Of a stretch of 64,000 bases of DNA, positions 1 to 8,931 are shown one piece after another. The position numbers and the translations under genes are program-made. How positions within the stretch are numbered: position 1 is the stretch's first letter; every line of letters starts with the position of its first letter. The notes under the pieces are model-generated. The model did not search any database and was not told the DNA's origin. It was given only the letters and a program-made list of their open reading frames with translations. The stretch comes from Bdellovibrionales bacterium (lineage in GTDB: Bacteria; Bdellovibrionota; Bdellovibrionia; Bdellovibrionales; UBA1609), in assembly GCA_016716765.1 (NCBI GenBank), contig JADJVA010000025.1, positions 372,001 through 436,000 of the forward strand, written 5' to 3'.

Positions 1-474
1 AAAAGCCCAGTCCTTTTCAAATTCCAAATTCCAGCGAATTCTCCTGCCATTTTTGTCGGTAACTTCTCCCGATATGAAACGGTCGGTTGCTCTATTATTT
101 GAGATATCAACGCGAACTTTGTCATATTGTGCTGAAAAATCAGATAAGGGAAAATTTTGTTGGTAGAAAGACATTTCTCCAAAAGACCCAAATTGAAGGA
201 AGGAGCGACCTCCTTGCACATCCCATGGGTTTATCACCCCATACGTAAATAAAAATGCCTCACTGGTCGCCGGATCGATGACTTTATAGTACCACCACTC
301 GTACCAGCTCCCAGTGTCAGGGCGGCGAGATCCCGATTGTGCAGAATCCCTGTTCCATTGATAGGTGTTGTATGGATCAACCTCATCAGAGGCTATATAT
401 GCTGGAGAAGCTTGATAGGGCATCACAAACAAGAGGAAGAGTAAAAGCAGGAGACAAATCCACTTCCAAAACAT
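1..474 (-). CDS. Exported tocopherol cyclase-like/CrtC-like lipocalin-fold protein (3' end beyond window)
   Basis: The reading frame is open from an ATG at 474 to the left edge, giving 158 codons without a stop. The first 25 residues are a strong signal peptide (WKW, a Leu-rich core, then QASPA). Residues 59-65 read EWWYYKV and are followed by SEAFLFTYGVINP. This resembles the start of tocopherol cyclase and CrtC/AttH lipocalin-type domains, which begin with a GWYFK or EWWY motif and then a FxFxY segment. The protein is probably periplasmic and may bind or modify a lipid or isoprenoid. Only the N-terminal half is visible, so catalytic residues cannot be judged and the family call is tentative. 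Confidence 0.6.
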   Translation of the reverse strand, partial: MFWKWICLLLLLFLLFVMPYQASPAYIASDEVDPYNTYQWNRDSAQSGSRRPDTGSWYEWWYYKVIDPATSEAFLFTYGVINPWDVQGGRSFLQFGSFGEMSFYQQNFPLSDFSAQYDKVRVDISNNRATDRFISGEVTDKNGRRIRWNLEFEKDWAF

Positions 475-563
475 AGGAATATGTTAGCGCCCAAGAGTCT
501 GATTTGCAATTGGGTTCCCTTGCGCCTTCTGGACCTTCAGTCCAATTGCTTACTTTCTACTTT

Positions 564-1751
564 CTACTTTTGAAATTCCGGAGTTTTAGAATTATCATAG
601 AGAAAATCCAAATCATCTTGAGTCAGCAATTTAGAAAATTCCAGAGCTGAAACTGTGCGCTTCAGCTGGTCCAAAGTTCGGGGGCCGATGATCAAAAAGT
701 CAGCTCTTTGGTGAGCGAGCACATAAGCGTTAGCCACCTGGTCTGGAGTGTAGTTTGATTTGTGTGCGAGGTTAAATCCATCAGTGAATTCAATCACCCG
801 CCGAAACCTGGCTTCATTGGAGTCGTGAAAGAGAGAGTCGTAGACATGTCCCCAGTACCGATCACCCTGATTTTTTAAGTTTAGCGCGTGGGATTTGGCT
901 TCTTTCCAGGTTTTTGAGAAAATTGAAAAGCCTCCTAGCGGAGAGTAGGTCATCATTTTGATTCCCTTTTGAAACTCAGGATTCATCATCTCTCGGTGAT
1001 AAACCTGAACTCCGCCCGAATGGATCGTGACCGAACTCATCTCCAGTATCGAAAAATAGGGACTGCTGACAACAGGCATCACTAACTGGGGATTTTCGAG
1101 GGCTGCATGTCGAGCCTCTTCAATTCTTTCGGGCAACCAATTTGAAAGCCCCAACATCATAAATTTCTCTTTGATGTCAGGGTGACTGAGAGCCTCCAAT
1201 ATATTTCGTGCTGGAGTGAACTGCCGATTGATTTTGTTATAATTTGAAAAATCAAGGTCGTCTCGGTGCATAAGGTAAATGGAAATACGTCCATTTAAGC
1301 GTTGCGAGGACCCTTCAATTTCTTCTTTCACATTTGATACGATTTGGTCCCTATTTCCTTTTAGGCGGCTCTCATAACTTCCCGGCCCAATATCAAATGG
1401 AAATCCCCCTTTTGTAATAACATAAAGATCATCCCTATTTTGCGCTTTCAGCCACTGTCCAAGCTGGTCCTCAATGGAGTTAACGTAAATTGGTGCCGTA
1501 TCAAACATGTTGATACCTTGAGCAACGGCCTCGTTTAACACAGCCACTGCTTGTTCATGTGGAATCTTGCCCAAATGATCCGTTCCCATAATCAAACGAG
1601 AAATTCTTAATTGGGGTCCAGTTGGATTCTCTAAGTTTACGTATTCCATCTTTGCCTGACTAGTAAATGGCAAACAGGAACTAAAAAGAAAAAAAAGAAA
1701 AATTAAATGCTTCCCATAAATCAAATCCAGTTTATAAGCTTTGTGATCCAT
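564..1751 (-). CDS. Aldo/keto reductase family oxidoreductase with N-terminal export signal
   Basis: This is an NAD(P)H-dependent carbonyl reductase of the AKR family with a TIM-barrel fold. The catalytic tetrad is visible: Asp84 and Tyr89 in FDTAPIY, Lys114 in VITKGG and His162 in YLMHRDD. The C-terminal cofactor loop IIGPRTLDQL is also present. The length of 395 residues exceeds the usual 310-340, because a hydrophobic segment (residues 15-33, ending FLFSSCLPFTSQA) precedes the barrel. That segment could be a signal peptide or a weak lipobox. Most family members are cytosolic, so export is unusual and depends on the start at 1751 being used. The substrate is unknown. Confidence 0.85.
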   Translation of the reverse strand: MDHKAYKLDLIYGKHLIFLFFLFSSCLPFTSQAKMEYVNLENPTGPQLRISRLIMGTDHLGKIPHEQAVAVLNEAVAQGINMFDTAPIYVNSIEDQLGQWLKAQNRDDLYVITKGGFPFDIGPGSYESRLKGNRDQIVSNVKEEIEGSSQRLNGRISIYLMHRDDLDFSNYNKINRQFTPARNILEALSHPDIKEKFMMLGLSNWLPERIEEARHAALENPQLVMPVVSSPYFSILEMSSVTIHSGGVQVYHREMMNPEFQKGIKMMTYSPLGGFSIFSKTWKEAKSHALNLKNQGDRYWGHVYDSLFHDSNEARFRRVIEFTDGFNLAHKSNYTPDQVANAYVLAHQRADFLIIGPRTLDQLKRTVSALEFSKLLTQDDLDFLYDNSKTPEFQK

Positions 1752-1840
1752 TGTTCACCCATCCTTTGTCCAAATAATGATCTTTGAAGAATAGGTAGTC
1801 AGTATTCAAATCACTTTTGTAAATAGGAAAGGAAATATGC

Positions 1841-2449
1841 ATGAGCAAGATACTGTTTTTTTTACCTCCCTTTGTTTTGTCTTTGTGTTGGGGGTGTGCG
1901 GTAGGGCCCTTGGTAAGCCATGAAACGGCTCGGACGGTAGGTCACTCTCATCATGAATTAATAGGTGGATACGGACAGGCGGGCTACGTTCTGAAGTGGA
2001 ATTATGGATTGACGGATCGCTTGGATTGGGGACTTCAATGGGAATCGTTGAGCATTGGTATTCGCGGTAAATATGCTGTCATCAATGGCAAAAATGATGG
2101 GCTTTCACTGGCTTTGGCTTTGGGCACCGGAACTTCTTTGGGTGGAAGTCACGTCTATGGGGACATCATTGCGAGCTATCTCGCCGAGTCATGGGAGCCG
2201 TACACGACGATGAGAATTGTTCATGTAACCAACGATCCTCTGGAGCTGAGCGAAAAAGACACAGGAAAAATTTTGTTTACGGTGAGCAAAAGCGAATATA
2301 TTTACGGACAATTTATTTTAGGAACCAGATATTGGTTTAACCCGCATTGGCTATTATCGTTGGAGGGAAGTTCTCTTTTTTCTCTCTCATCAGGTTTTGA
2401 AATCGAAAGAAATTTGATCTTAGGAGCTGGCTTGGGGTATCGATTTTAA
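1841..2449 (+). CDS. Putative outer-membrane beta-barrel lipoprotein
   Basis: This protein of 202 residues matches no family I recognise. It opens with a lipoprotein-type signal (SLCWGC, Cys19). The rest is rich in alternating aromatic and polar segments such as WNYGLTDRLDWGLQWESL, and it ends GAGLGYRF with a C-terminal Phe, as outer-membrane barrels do. An AGGAAAGGA ribosome site lies about eight bases before the ATG. It is probably a small barrel on the cell surface. It stands alone, diverging from the aldo/keto reductase on its left and converging with the small exported protein on its right. Confidence 0.7.
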   Translation: MSKILFFLPPFVLSLCWGCAVGPLVSHETARTVGHSHHELIGGYGQAGYVLKWNYGLTDRLDWGLQWESLSIGIRGKYAVINGKNDGLSLALALGTGTSLGGSHVYGDIIASYLAESWEPYTTMRIVHVTNDPLELSEKDTGKILFTVSKSEYIYGQFILGTRYWFNPHWLLSLEGSSLFSLSSGFEIERNLILGAGLGYRF

Positions 2450-2465
2450 TACTTAAGTGAGGAAT

Positions 2466-2861
2466 TTATTGGTGAGTGATTGAATCATTCTCCAAGCAAG
2501 TCAGGTTTCTAAGGCTGAGCCCGCCGGGTCCATCTTTCAGAACACTCAAGTCACCAGTAATCGATTGATCACTTCTGGAAATGCGAAGCCTAAAAGTTTG
2601 AGATGAGTCTTGATACAAGTTTTTATCGGCAGACTCCGTGACCTCATAAGCCGAATTAAGCTTTGCTGAGTTATCATCGTCGTCATGATTCACAATCAAT
2701 GCCAATAGACGAGAGCCATTCTCGGCGGTGATACCCACTTCAACCCACTGGTCACCCTCGTCCTGCCAGCACGAGATGAGCGTTTTCTTGGTTGTTTCCT
2801 TTCTAGTTGCCTGGGCCGAGAAAATAACAGAGAAAGCCAGAAGACTCAAAAAAATGTGCAC
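2466..2861 (-). CDS. Small exported protein of unknown function
   Basis: About 131 residues with no recognised family. I place the start at a GTG (2861) because a run of six G lies seven bases upstream of it. The protein then begins with a clean signal peptide (HIFLSLLAFSVIFSAQA). A TTG at 2876 in the same frame is the alternative. The mature part has two cysteines (ISCWQDE near the start and NLTCLEND near the end) that could form one disulphide, and an acidic DDDD run. It is likely periplasmic. No partner is evident. Confidence 0.6.
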   Translation of the reverse strand: MHIFLSLLAFSVIFSAQATRKETTKKTLISCWQDEGDQWVEVGITAENGSRLLALIVNHDDDDNSAKLNSAYEVTESADKNLYQDSSQTFRLRISRSDQSITGDLSVLKDGPGGLSLRNLTCLENDSITHQ

Positions 2862-2986
2862 GCCAAAACCCCCCAAAATGATGTGTTGACTTGGTCAATT
2901 TGAACAAGCTTGTCAAAAAGACTAGCAAGAAAGTATCGAATGACAAAGCTCATCGAGCCAAAATCTTGTATTTGACGTTTTTACAC

Positions 2987-3002
2987 GACTTGAAATCAAG
3001 TC
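2987..3002 (-). terminator. Short perfect inverted repeat downstream of the His-rich gene
   Basis: GACTTGA, two bases, then TCAAGTC. This perfect 7-bp inverted repeat sits 24 bases past the stop of the gene ending at 3026. It could be a weak terminator stem or a protein-binding palindrome. No run of T follows on the minus strand, so termination is uncertain. Confidence 0.3.
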
Positions 3003-3025
3003 ACCATTTCAAATTTTTACTGTTC

Positions 3026-3442
3026 TCAGTGTCCCTTGTGACCACTATTTGCCGCCTCATGTTTTAGAGGCAATTGATATGAGACTTCCTGACCTTTTTG
3101 CCCATCTCGTTGGCTTAAGAGAAGAAGAGCGCCCTTTTTTGTAACATCTAAATTTTTCGGAAAGGAACAAATAAAATAAAGCTCTTCACTTGGCTCACAT
3201 GTTGCTTTGACTTTCTTCTTTTCGAAGTGATTGAGTTCCAGAAGGGAATTCTTAACCAAGGGATTCTTCCAATCAATATCCAAAAGGAAAACCTTAAACT
3301 GACCGTCTCCAATTGGGAGAATTTCAGAATGAAAGGCTCCCGGCATACGAATAAACCCGCCGTGAGGTCCAGGCTGACTTTCGCCATGTCCCCACGAGCT
3401 ACGAGCGCTAATAGCCATCAAGGCAAAAACAATTAATTTCAT
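3026..3442 (-). CDS. Small exported His-rich protein next to the NO reductase-family gene
   Basis: 138 residues, not assigned to a named family. The ATG at 3442 is preferred because GGAAGGA stands at the right distance upstream and translation then opens with a signal peptide (KLIVFALMAISARSSWG). The mature N-terminus HGESQPGPHGGFIRMPGAFHSE and the tail HEAANSGHKGH are His-rich, which suggests metal binding, perhaps copper. Two internal cysteines (ATCEP, YFICSF) could pair. It starts 44 bases after the stop of the NO reductase-family gene on the same strand, so the two are probably co-transcribed. A role in metal supply or as a periplasmic partner is an inference from context. Confidence 0.65.
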   Translation of the reverse strand: MKLIVFALMAISARSSWGHGESQPGPHGGFIRMPGAFHSEILPIGDGQFKVFLLDIDWKNPLVKNSLLELNHFEKKKVKATCEPSEELYFICSFPKNLDVTKKGALLLLSQRDGQKGQEVSYQLPLKHEAANSGHKGH

Positions 3443-3486
3443 TCTTCTATCCTTCCAAGATTTCGCCCCGACGGCCGTGCTGGAGC

Positions 3487-5832
3487 TTAATTCTTGGAGC
3501 TTGTGTTTTGGTTGGCCCATCCCGCTTCATATTGTGGCCAATCCTTTTCAACGACCTTCGTCTCTGGCAGTAGCCTGGCTCCTCTTGAAAGGATAAACCA
3601 AAGAAGGGGTAATAGCCCACCAAAAACAAATACCATACCACCAAAAGATCGGCAATACGTCAGTGTTTTGAAAACTGTTCCTTGCACGAGTTCGGCAGAG
3701 CGAGCGTACCAAAGTCCCTTTTCCAATACAGCGATCAGTTGATAGACTCCAACAGGGAACAGATCGAGGAACATCATCATGGCGACCCCAATATTCAATG
3801 ACCAAAAGGAAACTCGAATGAGCTTTCCATTCCATTGGGTCTTCGGAAAAAGATGTTGGCAACAAAAAAGCATTCCACATAGGGCTATATTTCCCTTCAC
3901 GCCAAACATGGCGCCATGTGCATGGTTATTTGTAAGATACGTCGCGTGCTCAAAATAGTTGACGATTGGAAGATTGATCAGTGAACCAAAAACGCCAGCC
4001 GCAAAAATATTCCAGAAATTTACGGCGAGGATAAAAAGCCAAATCTCGTTCATGACGATGGATTGTTTGCCGCCGAGCTGGAGATGATCCGCTTGTTTGC
4101 CCTTTTGTCGCATTCCCCAGGCATCGAGAGTGAGAAGAAGCAAAGGGAGAACTTGCAAAGTTGAGAAAACGCTACCGAGCGCAATAATTCCTGTCGGCTT
4201 TGCAATCCAGTAGAAATTGTGGGCGACCCCAATTGTTGCTGTAAATAAAAACATCATGACTGCGAGAAAGATGGCTCTTTCAGCCATCACTCTATCAATA
4301 AAGCCCATTTGCACCAGAAGGTAGGCAACAATAACTGTCGTAAATACTTCAAATGTCACCTCCACCCACATGTGAACGACCATCCAACGCCAATAATCTG
4401 CCACTGCAAAATTTGTCTCCGGAAGAACCATGAGTCCAAAGAAAAGAAAAAACACCATGACACCGCTGCCATAAAGCAACCAAGCGGGAACGGACCAGAG
4501 GTTTTTCTTTGTCAACCATGGCTTCACCGCTCTATAAATAATGAAAATCCAGAGAGCAAACGCCAAAAGAAGTATTATTTGGAACAAGCGACCGAGCTCC
4601 ATGAACTCCCATCCTTGGCTGCCAACCCAATATGCTAAGTCTCCTGAAATAATTCCCGTCTGACCCAAGTAGATACCCACGAGAGCCCCAAATCCGACCA
4701 AAACACACATGCAAAAAAGAAGGTTGATAAGCAGCCTTTGACCGCGAGGTACCCGAGCCAGCCGAGGAAGGAAAAAGATAGTGTAGCCTACCCAGCACAT
4801 GAAGAACCAGAAAATCTGGAAAAGAGTATGGTAACTTCGAGACACTGAAAACGGGATGAGATCGCCGAGATAAATTCCAAAGGGACGAACGAAATCAGTG
4901 GCACATATAATTCCGGCCAGGATCTGAAATCCGAAAAGTATCATCGCGAGGGCAAAGAACTTATAGGTTGATCGTTGAGTTGGATACACAATGTTCCTTT
5001 CAAGATCATCTGTTGTGAGACACTTTCCCTTCGTCGAATCCGCAAACGGATCGGGGAAGATCACTTTTATTTGACCATAAACATACAGGACCAGCATGAT
5101 GCCAAAAAACAAAACAAGAATTGAGATCACGCTCCATAGGTAGGTGTCGGTAGTTGCGACGTTTCCAACTTCTGGGTCATAAGGCCAATTGTGAGTGTAA
5201 CTGTAATTTTCTCCAGGTCGATTGGTGACGGCTACCCAAGCGCCCCAAAATACAAAGGCTGAAAGATTTGCGATGTCATTTGAAGTTAAGACATGGCCAA
5301 GACGAATATGATTTTTGTAGCTTGGATCACCAAAGACTTTCGAATAATGGCTCTTCACGGATTGGTAGGCATAAATTTGAGCTTCATTGATAAGTATTTT
5401 TCGACTTCCTTCATTCCAACCATTAGTTCGAAGCTCTCGCTTTACCCGGAGGCCGATAGAGTCCTTGTCATTTTGGCTCAGCATTTCACTCGAGGCCTGC
5501 TTTTCGTAAAACTCTCGCATTGCGAGAAACTTCTGATGAAGTGAATCAGCTGTAAAGTCAGGCCCGCGTTCGGAGCCATCTCCCCAAAAGGTGCCATAAT
5601 TCATTAGCCCGCGACGAAGGAAGACTTGCTGTCCGCGGTGAATTTCTTGCTCCGAAATGATGGTTTCGTTTTGGGCGGAAACAAAATCTGCCAACGGAGG
5701 AGCGGCGGAGTAGGTCGCGCCCCCGAGATAGATCAACCCAGCGACGCTTATAATCGTCACAAATAGGAAGTGAATCATCCAATATTTCTTATTCAATAGA
5801 ATTTGCGCGATGTTGCTTTGATTTGAAGCCAT
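3487..5832 (-). CDS. qNOR-family haem/non-haem-iron membrane oxidoreductase; candidate NO dismutase (Nod-like)
   Basis: The 781-residue, multi-helix inner-membrane protein aligns by eye with quinol-dependent NO reductase. It has the fused cytochrome-like N-terminus (FWGDGSERGPDFTAD), haem ligands in SRSYHTLFQ (His335) and NNHAHGAMFG (His637, His639), and FeB residues His487 and Glu491 in VVHMWVE. The ATG at 5832 follows GGGGGAGGA; an in-frame ATG at 5865 has a poorer site. Key positions differ from true qNORs. The second FeB histidine of the HH pair is Asn539 (VAHNFYWI). The quinol-site His, Glu and Phe of the AHYxxExxxF motif are Thr312, Arg316 and Ile320. The quinol-site Asp near the C-terminus is Gly732 (SFGGMVF). 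Similar replacements are described for NO dismutase. It is either Nod or a divergent NO-detoxifying enzyme. Confidence 0.9.
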   Translation of the reverse strand: MASNQSNIAQILLNKKYWMIHFLFVTIISVAGLIYLGGATYSAAPPLADFVSAQNETIISEQEIHRGQQVFLRRGLMNYGTFWGDGSERGPDFTADSLHQKFLAMREFYEKQASSEMLSQNDKDSIGLRVKRELRTNGWNEGSRKILINEAQIYAYQSVKSHYSKVFGDPSYKNHIRLGHVLTSNDIANLSAFVFWGAWVAVTNRPGENYSYTHNWPYDPEVGNVATTDTYLWSVISILVLFFGIMLVLYVYGQIKVIFPDPFADSTKGKCLTTDDLERNIVYPTQRSTYKFFALAMILFGFQILAGIICATDFVRPFGIYLGDLIPFSVSRSYHTLFQIFWFFMCWVGYTIFFLPRLARVPRGQRLLINLLFCMCVLVGFGALVGIYLGQTGIISGDLAYWVGSQGWEFMELGRLFQIILLLAFALWIFIIYRAVKPWLTKKNLWSVPAWLLYGSGVMVFFLFFGLMVLPETNFAVADYWRWMVVHMWVEVTFEVFTTVIVAYLLVQMGFIDRVMAERAIFLAVMMFLFTATIGVAHNFYWIAKPTGIIALGSVFSTLQVLPLLLLTLDAWGMRQKGKQADHLQLGGKQSIVMNEIWLFILAVNFWNIFAAGVFGSLINLPIVNYFEHATYLTNNHAHGAMFGVKGNIALCGMLFCCQHLFPKTQWNGKLIRVSFWSLNIGVAMMMFLDLFPVGVYQLIAVLEKGLWYARSAELVQGTVFKTLTYCRSFGGMVFVFGGLLPLLWFILSRGARLLPETKVVEKDWPQYEAGWANQNTSSKN

Positions 5833-5907
5833 AAGTGACAGTCCTCCCCCACGAAGTTGGCTCATAGTAGTTCAGTAACAAAGAAGCAATGAGAGCAGCG
5901 AATGTCG

Positions 5908-6267
5908 TTAAACCTTTTTTACAAATGAAGATTTTAAATTGATCGCCCCGATTCCATCAATTTTACAAGCAATGTCGTGATCGTCGACTGCATCGATAAT
6001 TCGAATATTTTTTACCTTTGTGCCCGCCTTTAAAATGGAAGAGGAGCCCTTGATCTTTAGATCTTTGACGACAACTACAGAATCTCCCGAGGTTAAGACA
6101 TGTCCGTTGGCGTCTTTGGTCAATTGCAAAGGAGATTCCTCTTCATTTGGTTTATTTGAAGCTACAAAGGAGCTCCACTCATGAGAGCATTCCGGGCAAA
6201 TCCAAAAATTGCCGTCCTGGTAGATGTTTTCTGATTTGCATTTAGGGCATTCAAGTTGTTTTTTCAT
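5908..6267 (-). CDS. yjdM: PhnA/YjdM family zinc-ribbon protein
   Basis: About 119 residues, close to the usual 110 for PhnA/YjdM. The N-terminus carries a zinc ribbon of two CxxC pairs (CPKC and CPEC). The C-terminal PhnA domain has the typical GDSVVVVKDLKIKGSS segment and ends in the conserved KSSFVKKV. Despite the historical name phnA there is no phosphonate operon here, and the biochemical role of the family is not settled. I use the ATG at 6267; a TTG at 6273 is an alternative. It lies 75 bases upstream of the NO reductase-family gene on the same strand and may share its transcript. Confidence 0.85.
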   Translation of the reverse strand: MKKQLECPKCKSENIYQDGNFWICPECSHEWSSFVASNKPNEEESPLQLTKDANGHVLTSGDSVVVVKDLKIKGSSSILKAGTKVKNIRIIDAVDDHDIACKIDGIGAINLKSSFVKKV

Positions 6268-6442
6268 TTCCAACCGAGCATATCTAAAAGTGCTCCAATT
6301 AACTAATCCAATTTTTTAAGATCCGCGCCGCATAACGAATCGGTCGAGTGTTGTCAGAAGTTGGAAAAAAGAAAATAGACGTCAAAAAATAGCTGATATA
6401 CAGATAAGGAATATTTGAATTAAATCTGATGAATTACATCTC

Positions 6443-6454
6443 TCCTTCGAAGGA
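6443..6454 (+). promoter_or_regulatory. 12-bp palindrome overlapping the ribosome site of the MOSC gene
   Basis: TCCTTCGAAGGA is a perfect palindrome that contains the AAGGA ribosome-binding sequence of the gene starting at 6464. It could hide the ribosome site in a small hairpin or be an operator. A chance palindrome is also possible. Confidence 0.25.
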
Positions 6455-6463
6455 AATTTTCTT

Positions 6464-7135
6464 ATGAAATATATAGTCTTAAATCTGTATAGGGGGCAAC
6501 CGAGTTTTTTAAATCACAAGCCAGAGATCTTTACTGCGATTAATAAGGCAGAAGTAGACCTATTAACAGTTTTTTTCGATCGCATTGATGGCGATGGGGT
6601 CGCAAATCAGATTCATCATGGTGGAAGCAAAAGAGTGATTCATCACTTCCCGAGCGAACACTATGAATTCTTTAGGGAAGTATATAGCGGCAACGAATTT
6701 AGAGAAGGATCTATGGGGGAAAATCTATCCACCCGAGGAATTGACGAATCAAATGTGTGCATTGGTGATGTGTATGAGATCGGAAATGTCCGGCTCGCGG
6801 TCACAGAGCCACGAAAACCCTGTGCGACAATAAATCATCAGTTTGGGATCGATGGCTTGGCTCGATTGACCCAAGAGAAGTCAAAGACGGGTTGGTTTTA
6901 TCAGGTATTGAGCGAGGGTTTAATCAGAAGAGGGCAGGAATTGGTTCTGTTGGAGAGGCCATTTCCTCAGTTGACAGTAGAGAGTTGCATTCAAGCCCTT
7001 TTGGTAACATTTGATAAGAAGGTTCTTCGTTTGATTTCCAGTAATCCTGTCATATCTGCCTCCTGGCGGAGACCCGCTCAAGATTACTTAAAAACTGGCA
7101 TCAAACCTGACGACAGGGAGAGGTTGGGAGACTAG
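6464..7135 (+). CDS. yiiM: MOSC domain protein, YiiM-like
   Basis: 223 residues, matching the length of YiiM. The MOSC beta-barrel is recognisable from GVANQIHHGGSKRVIHHF, the GSMGENLSTRGID segment and the cofactor-ligand motif TEPRKPC, whose cysteine would bind the molybdenum of Moco. A 3-alpha region follows. YiiM-type enzymes use Moco to reduce N-hydroxylated base analogues such as 6-hydroxylaminopurine, and this one is probably cytosolic with a similar role. The ATG follows AAGGA at about ten bases. No Moco biosynthesis gene lies in the window. Confidence 0.85.
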   Translation: MKYIVLNLYRGQPSFLNHKPEIFTAINKAEVDLLTVFFDRIDGDGVANQIHHGGSKRVIHHFPSEHYEFFREVYSGNEFREGSMGENLSTRGIDESNVCIGDVYEIGNVRLAVTEPRKPCATINHQFGIDGLARLTQEKSKTGWFYQVLSEGLIRRGQELVLLERPFPQLTVESCIQALLVTFDKKVLRLISSNPVISASWRRPAQDYLKTGIKPDDRERLGD

Positions 7136-7209
7136 ATATTTTTTTTGGACTTAGAGAAAGGTCAATCTCTGCGATTTTTCAAAAAAAACCATCGGCGTTC
7201 CATTTCTCT

Positions 7210-8931
7210 TTATAATTGATCGCCAATTTCGCTAAACTTAAGTTCAAAATTTCTTCTTGTAATTAGGCCATTTTCCGAAATTGAATCAATGAGGGATTTA
7301 AGAGCGGGCTTTAAATTCGATTTTTCATTTAATTCTAAAGTTGTCAGACCCAGCTCGCGAGCGAGGTCATCAATGGACAACTGTGATTGGTATCTGTAAT
7401 AGACCGGAATGATGGGCTCTCCAACGACTTGTTCTCCGCCAATAGCCAATAAGGCCGCTTGAAAGCGAGCATCGTCCAGATCAAATATTTCATTCATTTC
7501 AGAATTTAGTTTGTGCATAGAATTTACAGCCGCAAACGTATCTTGACGAAATAGGCTTGGGTTTTCCGATACGGAAGCCCGTACCGAGTCGACGTTACGG
7601 TTCATGCCCTGAGCGTGGCAGGAGATACAGGAAATGCCATTCACAACTTCATGTTGAATTCGCAGCGGGTCCTGTACGACAGTGACGGGAGCAACGTCAA
7701 TCCGGCGACCCCTGCCATCTACGATAACATAAGCCTGCAGACCATTTGGCAGATTGAAGATGATCTCACCGCCATCTTGAATAAACGTCTCTGGTTCAAA
7801 AAAATTCATATTGAGAGCTATGGGACCCACGGGAAAATCGAAAATACTGGCACGCCCGCTGGTTGTGGCAAAATCATAGCTCTTCCAGTAAGCTCCAAAT
7901 CGAGTTGGGTGGCGTTCAATCAATCGGTTGTTGGCTGAAACAAAGGAATTTCTAATGCCGACTCGAGCGACGTTTCTTTCGTTTAAATTTCTCGTCACGT
8001 CCACGCCCAGAGCAAACTCAAGATCTGCGATTTCAAGCGGAATTTGTAAAACCCTATAATACAATTCGGGTTCGCTGAGAGCCTTGAGGAGCCAATCTCC
8101 TCTCACGATAGGGACAGAAGTTCCAAGCTCGGCGGCAATTTCTTGACCTTGGAGAGCTTCTGCGGAGCTAGATGGAGTTCTCGCATAGGGATAGGCTGCT
8201 GCAATGGCGCCCCAGGTAACCTGGGTCCACTGAAGCTTTGAAAGATCTATACGAAAAATCAAATTTGACTCACTGATTGAGACCGGTGCAAAAATTTTGT
8301 CTCCCCATGATAAGCTGTTCAATATTTTTGACAATGCTAACCGCAGTTGCCTGGTTTCGCTGACCGTAATTTTATCTTGGTTGAGATAAGAAAAATTAAT
8401 ATATCTCTGACTTGTCAAATCAATCTGCTGTCCTTTTATTTCCGAGATGTCCTTTTGAATGAGATTGAATACTTCTGCCGAACTTCTTTTTTCTGTCAGC
8501 TTTAGGCTGAGAGGGATCTCATTCGCCCCGGCTTGGATCCAAGCCGAAATGATTTGTTGTTCTTCGGCTGGCATGATTTGGCCTTTTGGCATGTAACCTG
8601 ATTTCAACATTCGTACGAGAGGGGAATTTTCAGAGTCCCCAGGAACAATCAAATTTCTTTCTCTTAAAAAAGCCAGACTGGTAATGTTTTTGATATCACC
8701 AAAGCCTTGGCTGTCAGTGCCGTGGCAGCCAGCGCATCTTGCCTGAATAATATCTGATGCACTCAGTTCGAGAGAAATATTCTCAATCTGAAAGGAAGAT
8801 GGACCGGCGGAACTATTGCTTCTGAAGACAGTTTTTGCTTTAAATGAGGAACAGGAAGCCAGTGGCACGAGAAGCACGGAATAGCAAATAGGTAAATAAT
8901 TGAAATTAAATCTTCTCGCTAAAATGCTCAA
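7210..8931 (-). CDS. Lipoprotein with two c-type haem motifs
   Basis: 573 residues, starting from a TTG at 8931 that is preceded by GGGAGGGG at good spacing. A lipoprotein signal ends LVPLASC (Cys27). Residues 66-70 are CAGCH, opening a cytochrome-c-like domain whose probable distal ligand region is GYMPKGQIMP, as in PSCyt1-type domains. A second haem site, CISCH, lies near residue 434 in a region without recognisable homology. It is probably an envelope-anchored electron-transfer protein. It diverges from the DUF1592/DUF1552 genes across a 267-bp gap, which suggests a shared redox locus. The function of the middle 300 residues is unknown. Confidence 0.75.
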   Translation of the reverse strand: MSILARRFNFNYLPICYSVLLVPLASCSSFKAKTVFRSNSSAGPSSFQIENISLELSASDIIQARCAGCHGTDSQGFGDIKNITSLAFLRERNLIVPGDSENSPLVRMLKSGYMPKGQIMPAEEQQIISAWIQAGANEIPLSLKLTEKRSSAEVFNLIQKDISEIKGQQIDLTSQRYINFSYLNQDKITVSETRQLRLALSKILNSLSWGDKIFAPVSISESNLIFRIDLSKLQWTQVTWGAIAAAYPYARTPSSSAEALQGQEIAAELGTSVPIVRGDWLLKALSEPELYYRVLQIPLEIADLEFALGVDVTRNLNERNVARVGIRNSFVSANNRLIERHPTRFGAYWKSYDFATTSGRASIFDFPVGPIALNMNFFEPETFIQDGGEIIFNLPNGLQAYVIVDGRGRRIDVAPVTVVQDPLRIQHEVVNGISCISCHAQGMNRNVDSVRASVSENPSLFRQDTFAAVNSMHKLNSEMNEIFDLDDARFQAALLAIGGEQVVGEPIIPVYYRYQSQLSIDDLARELGLTTLELNEKSNLKPALKSLIDSISENGLITRRNFELKFSEIGDQL

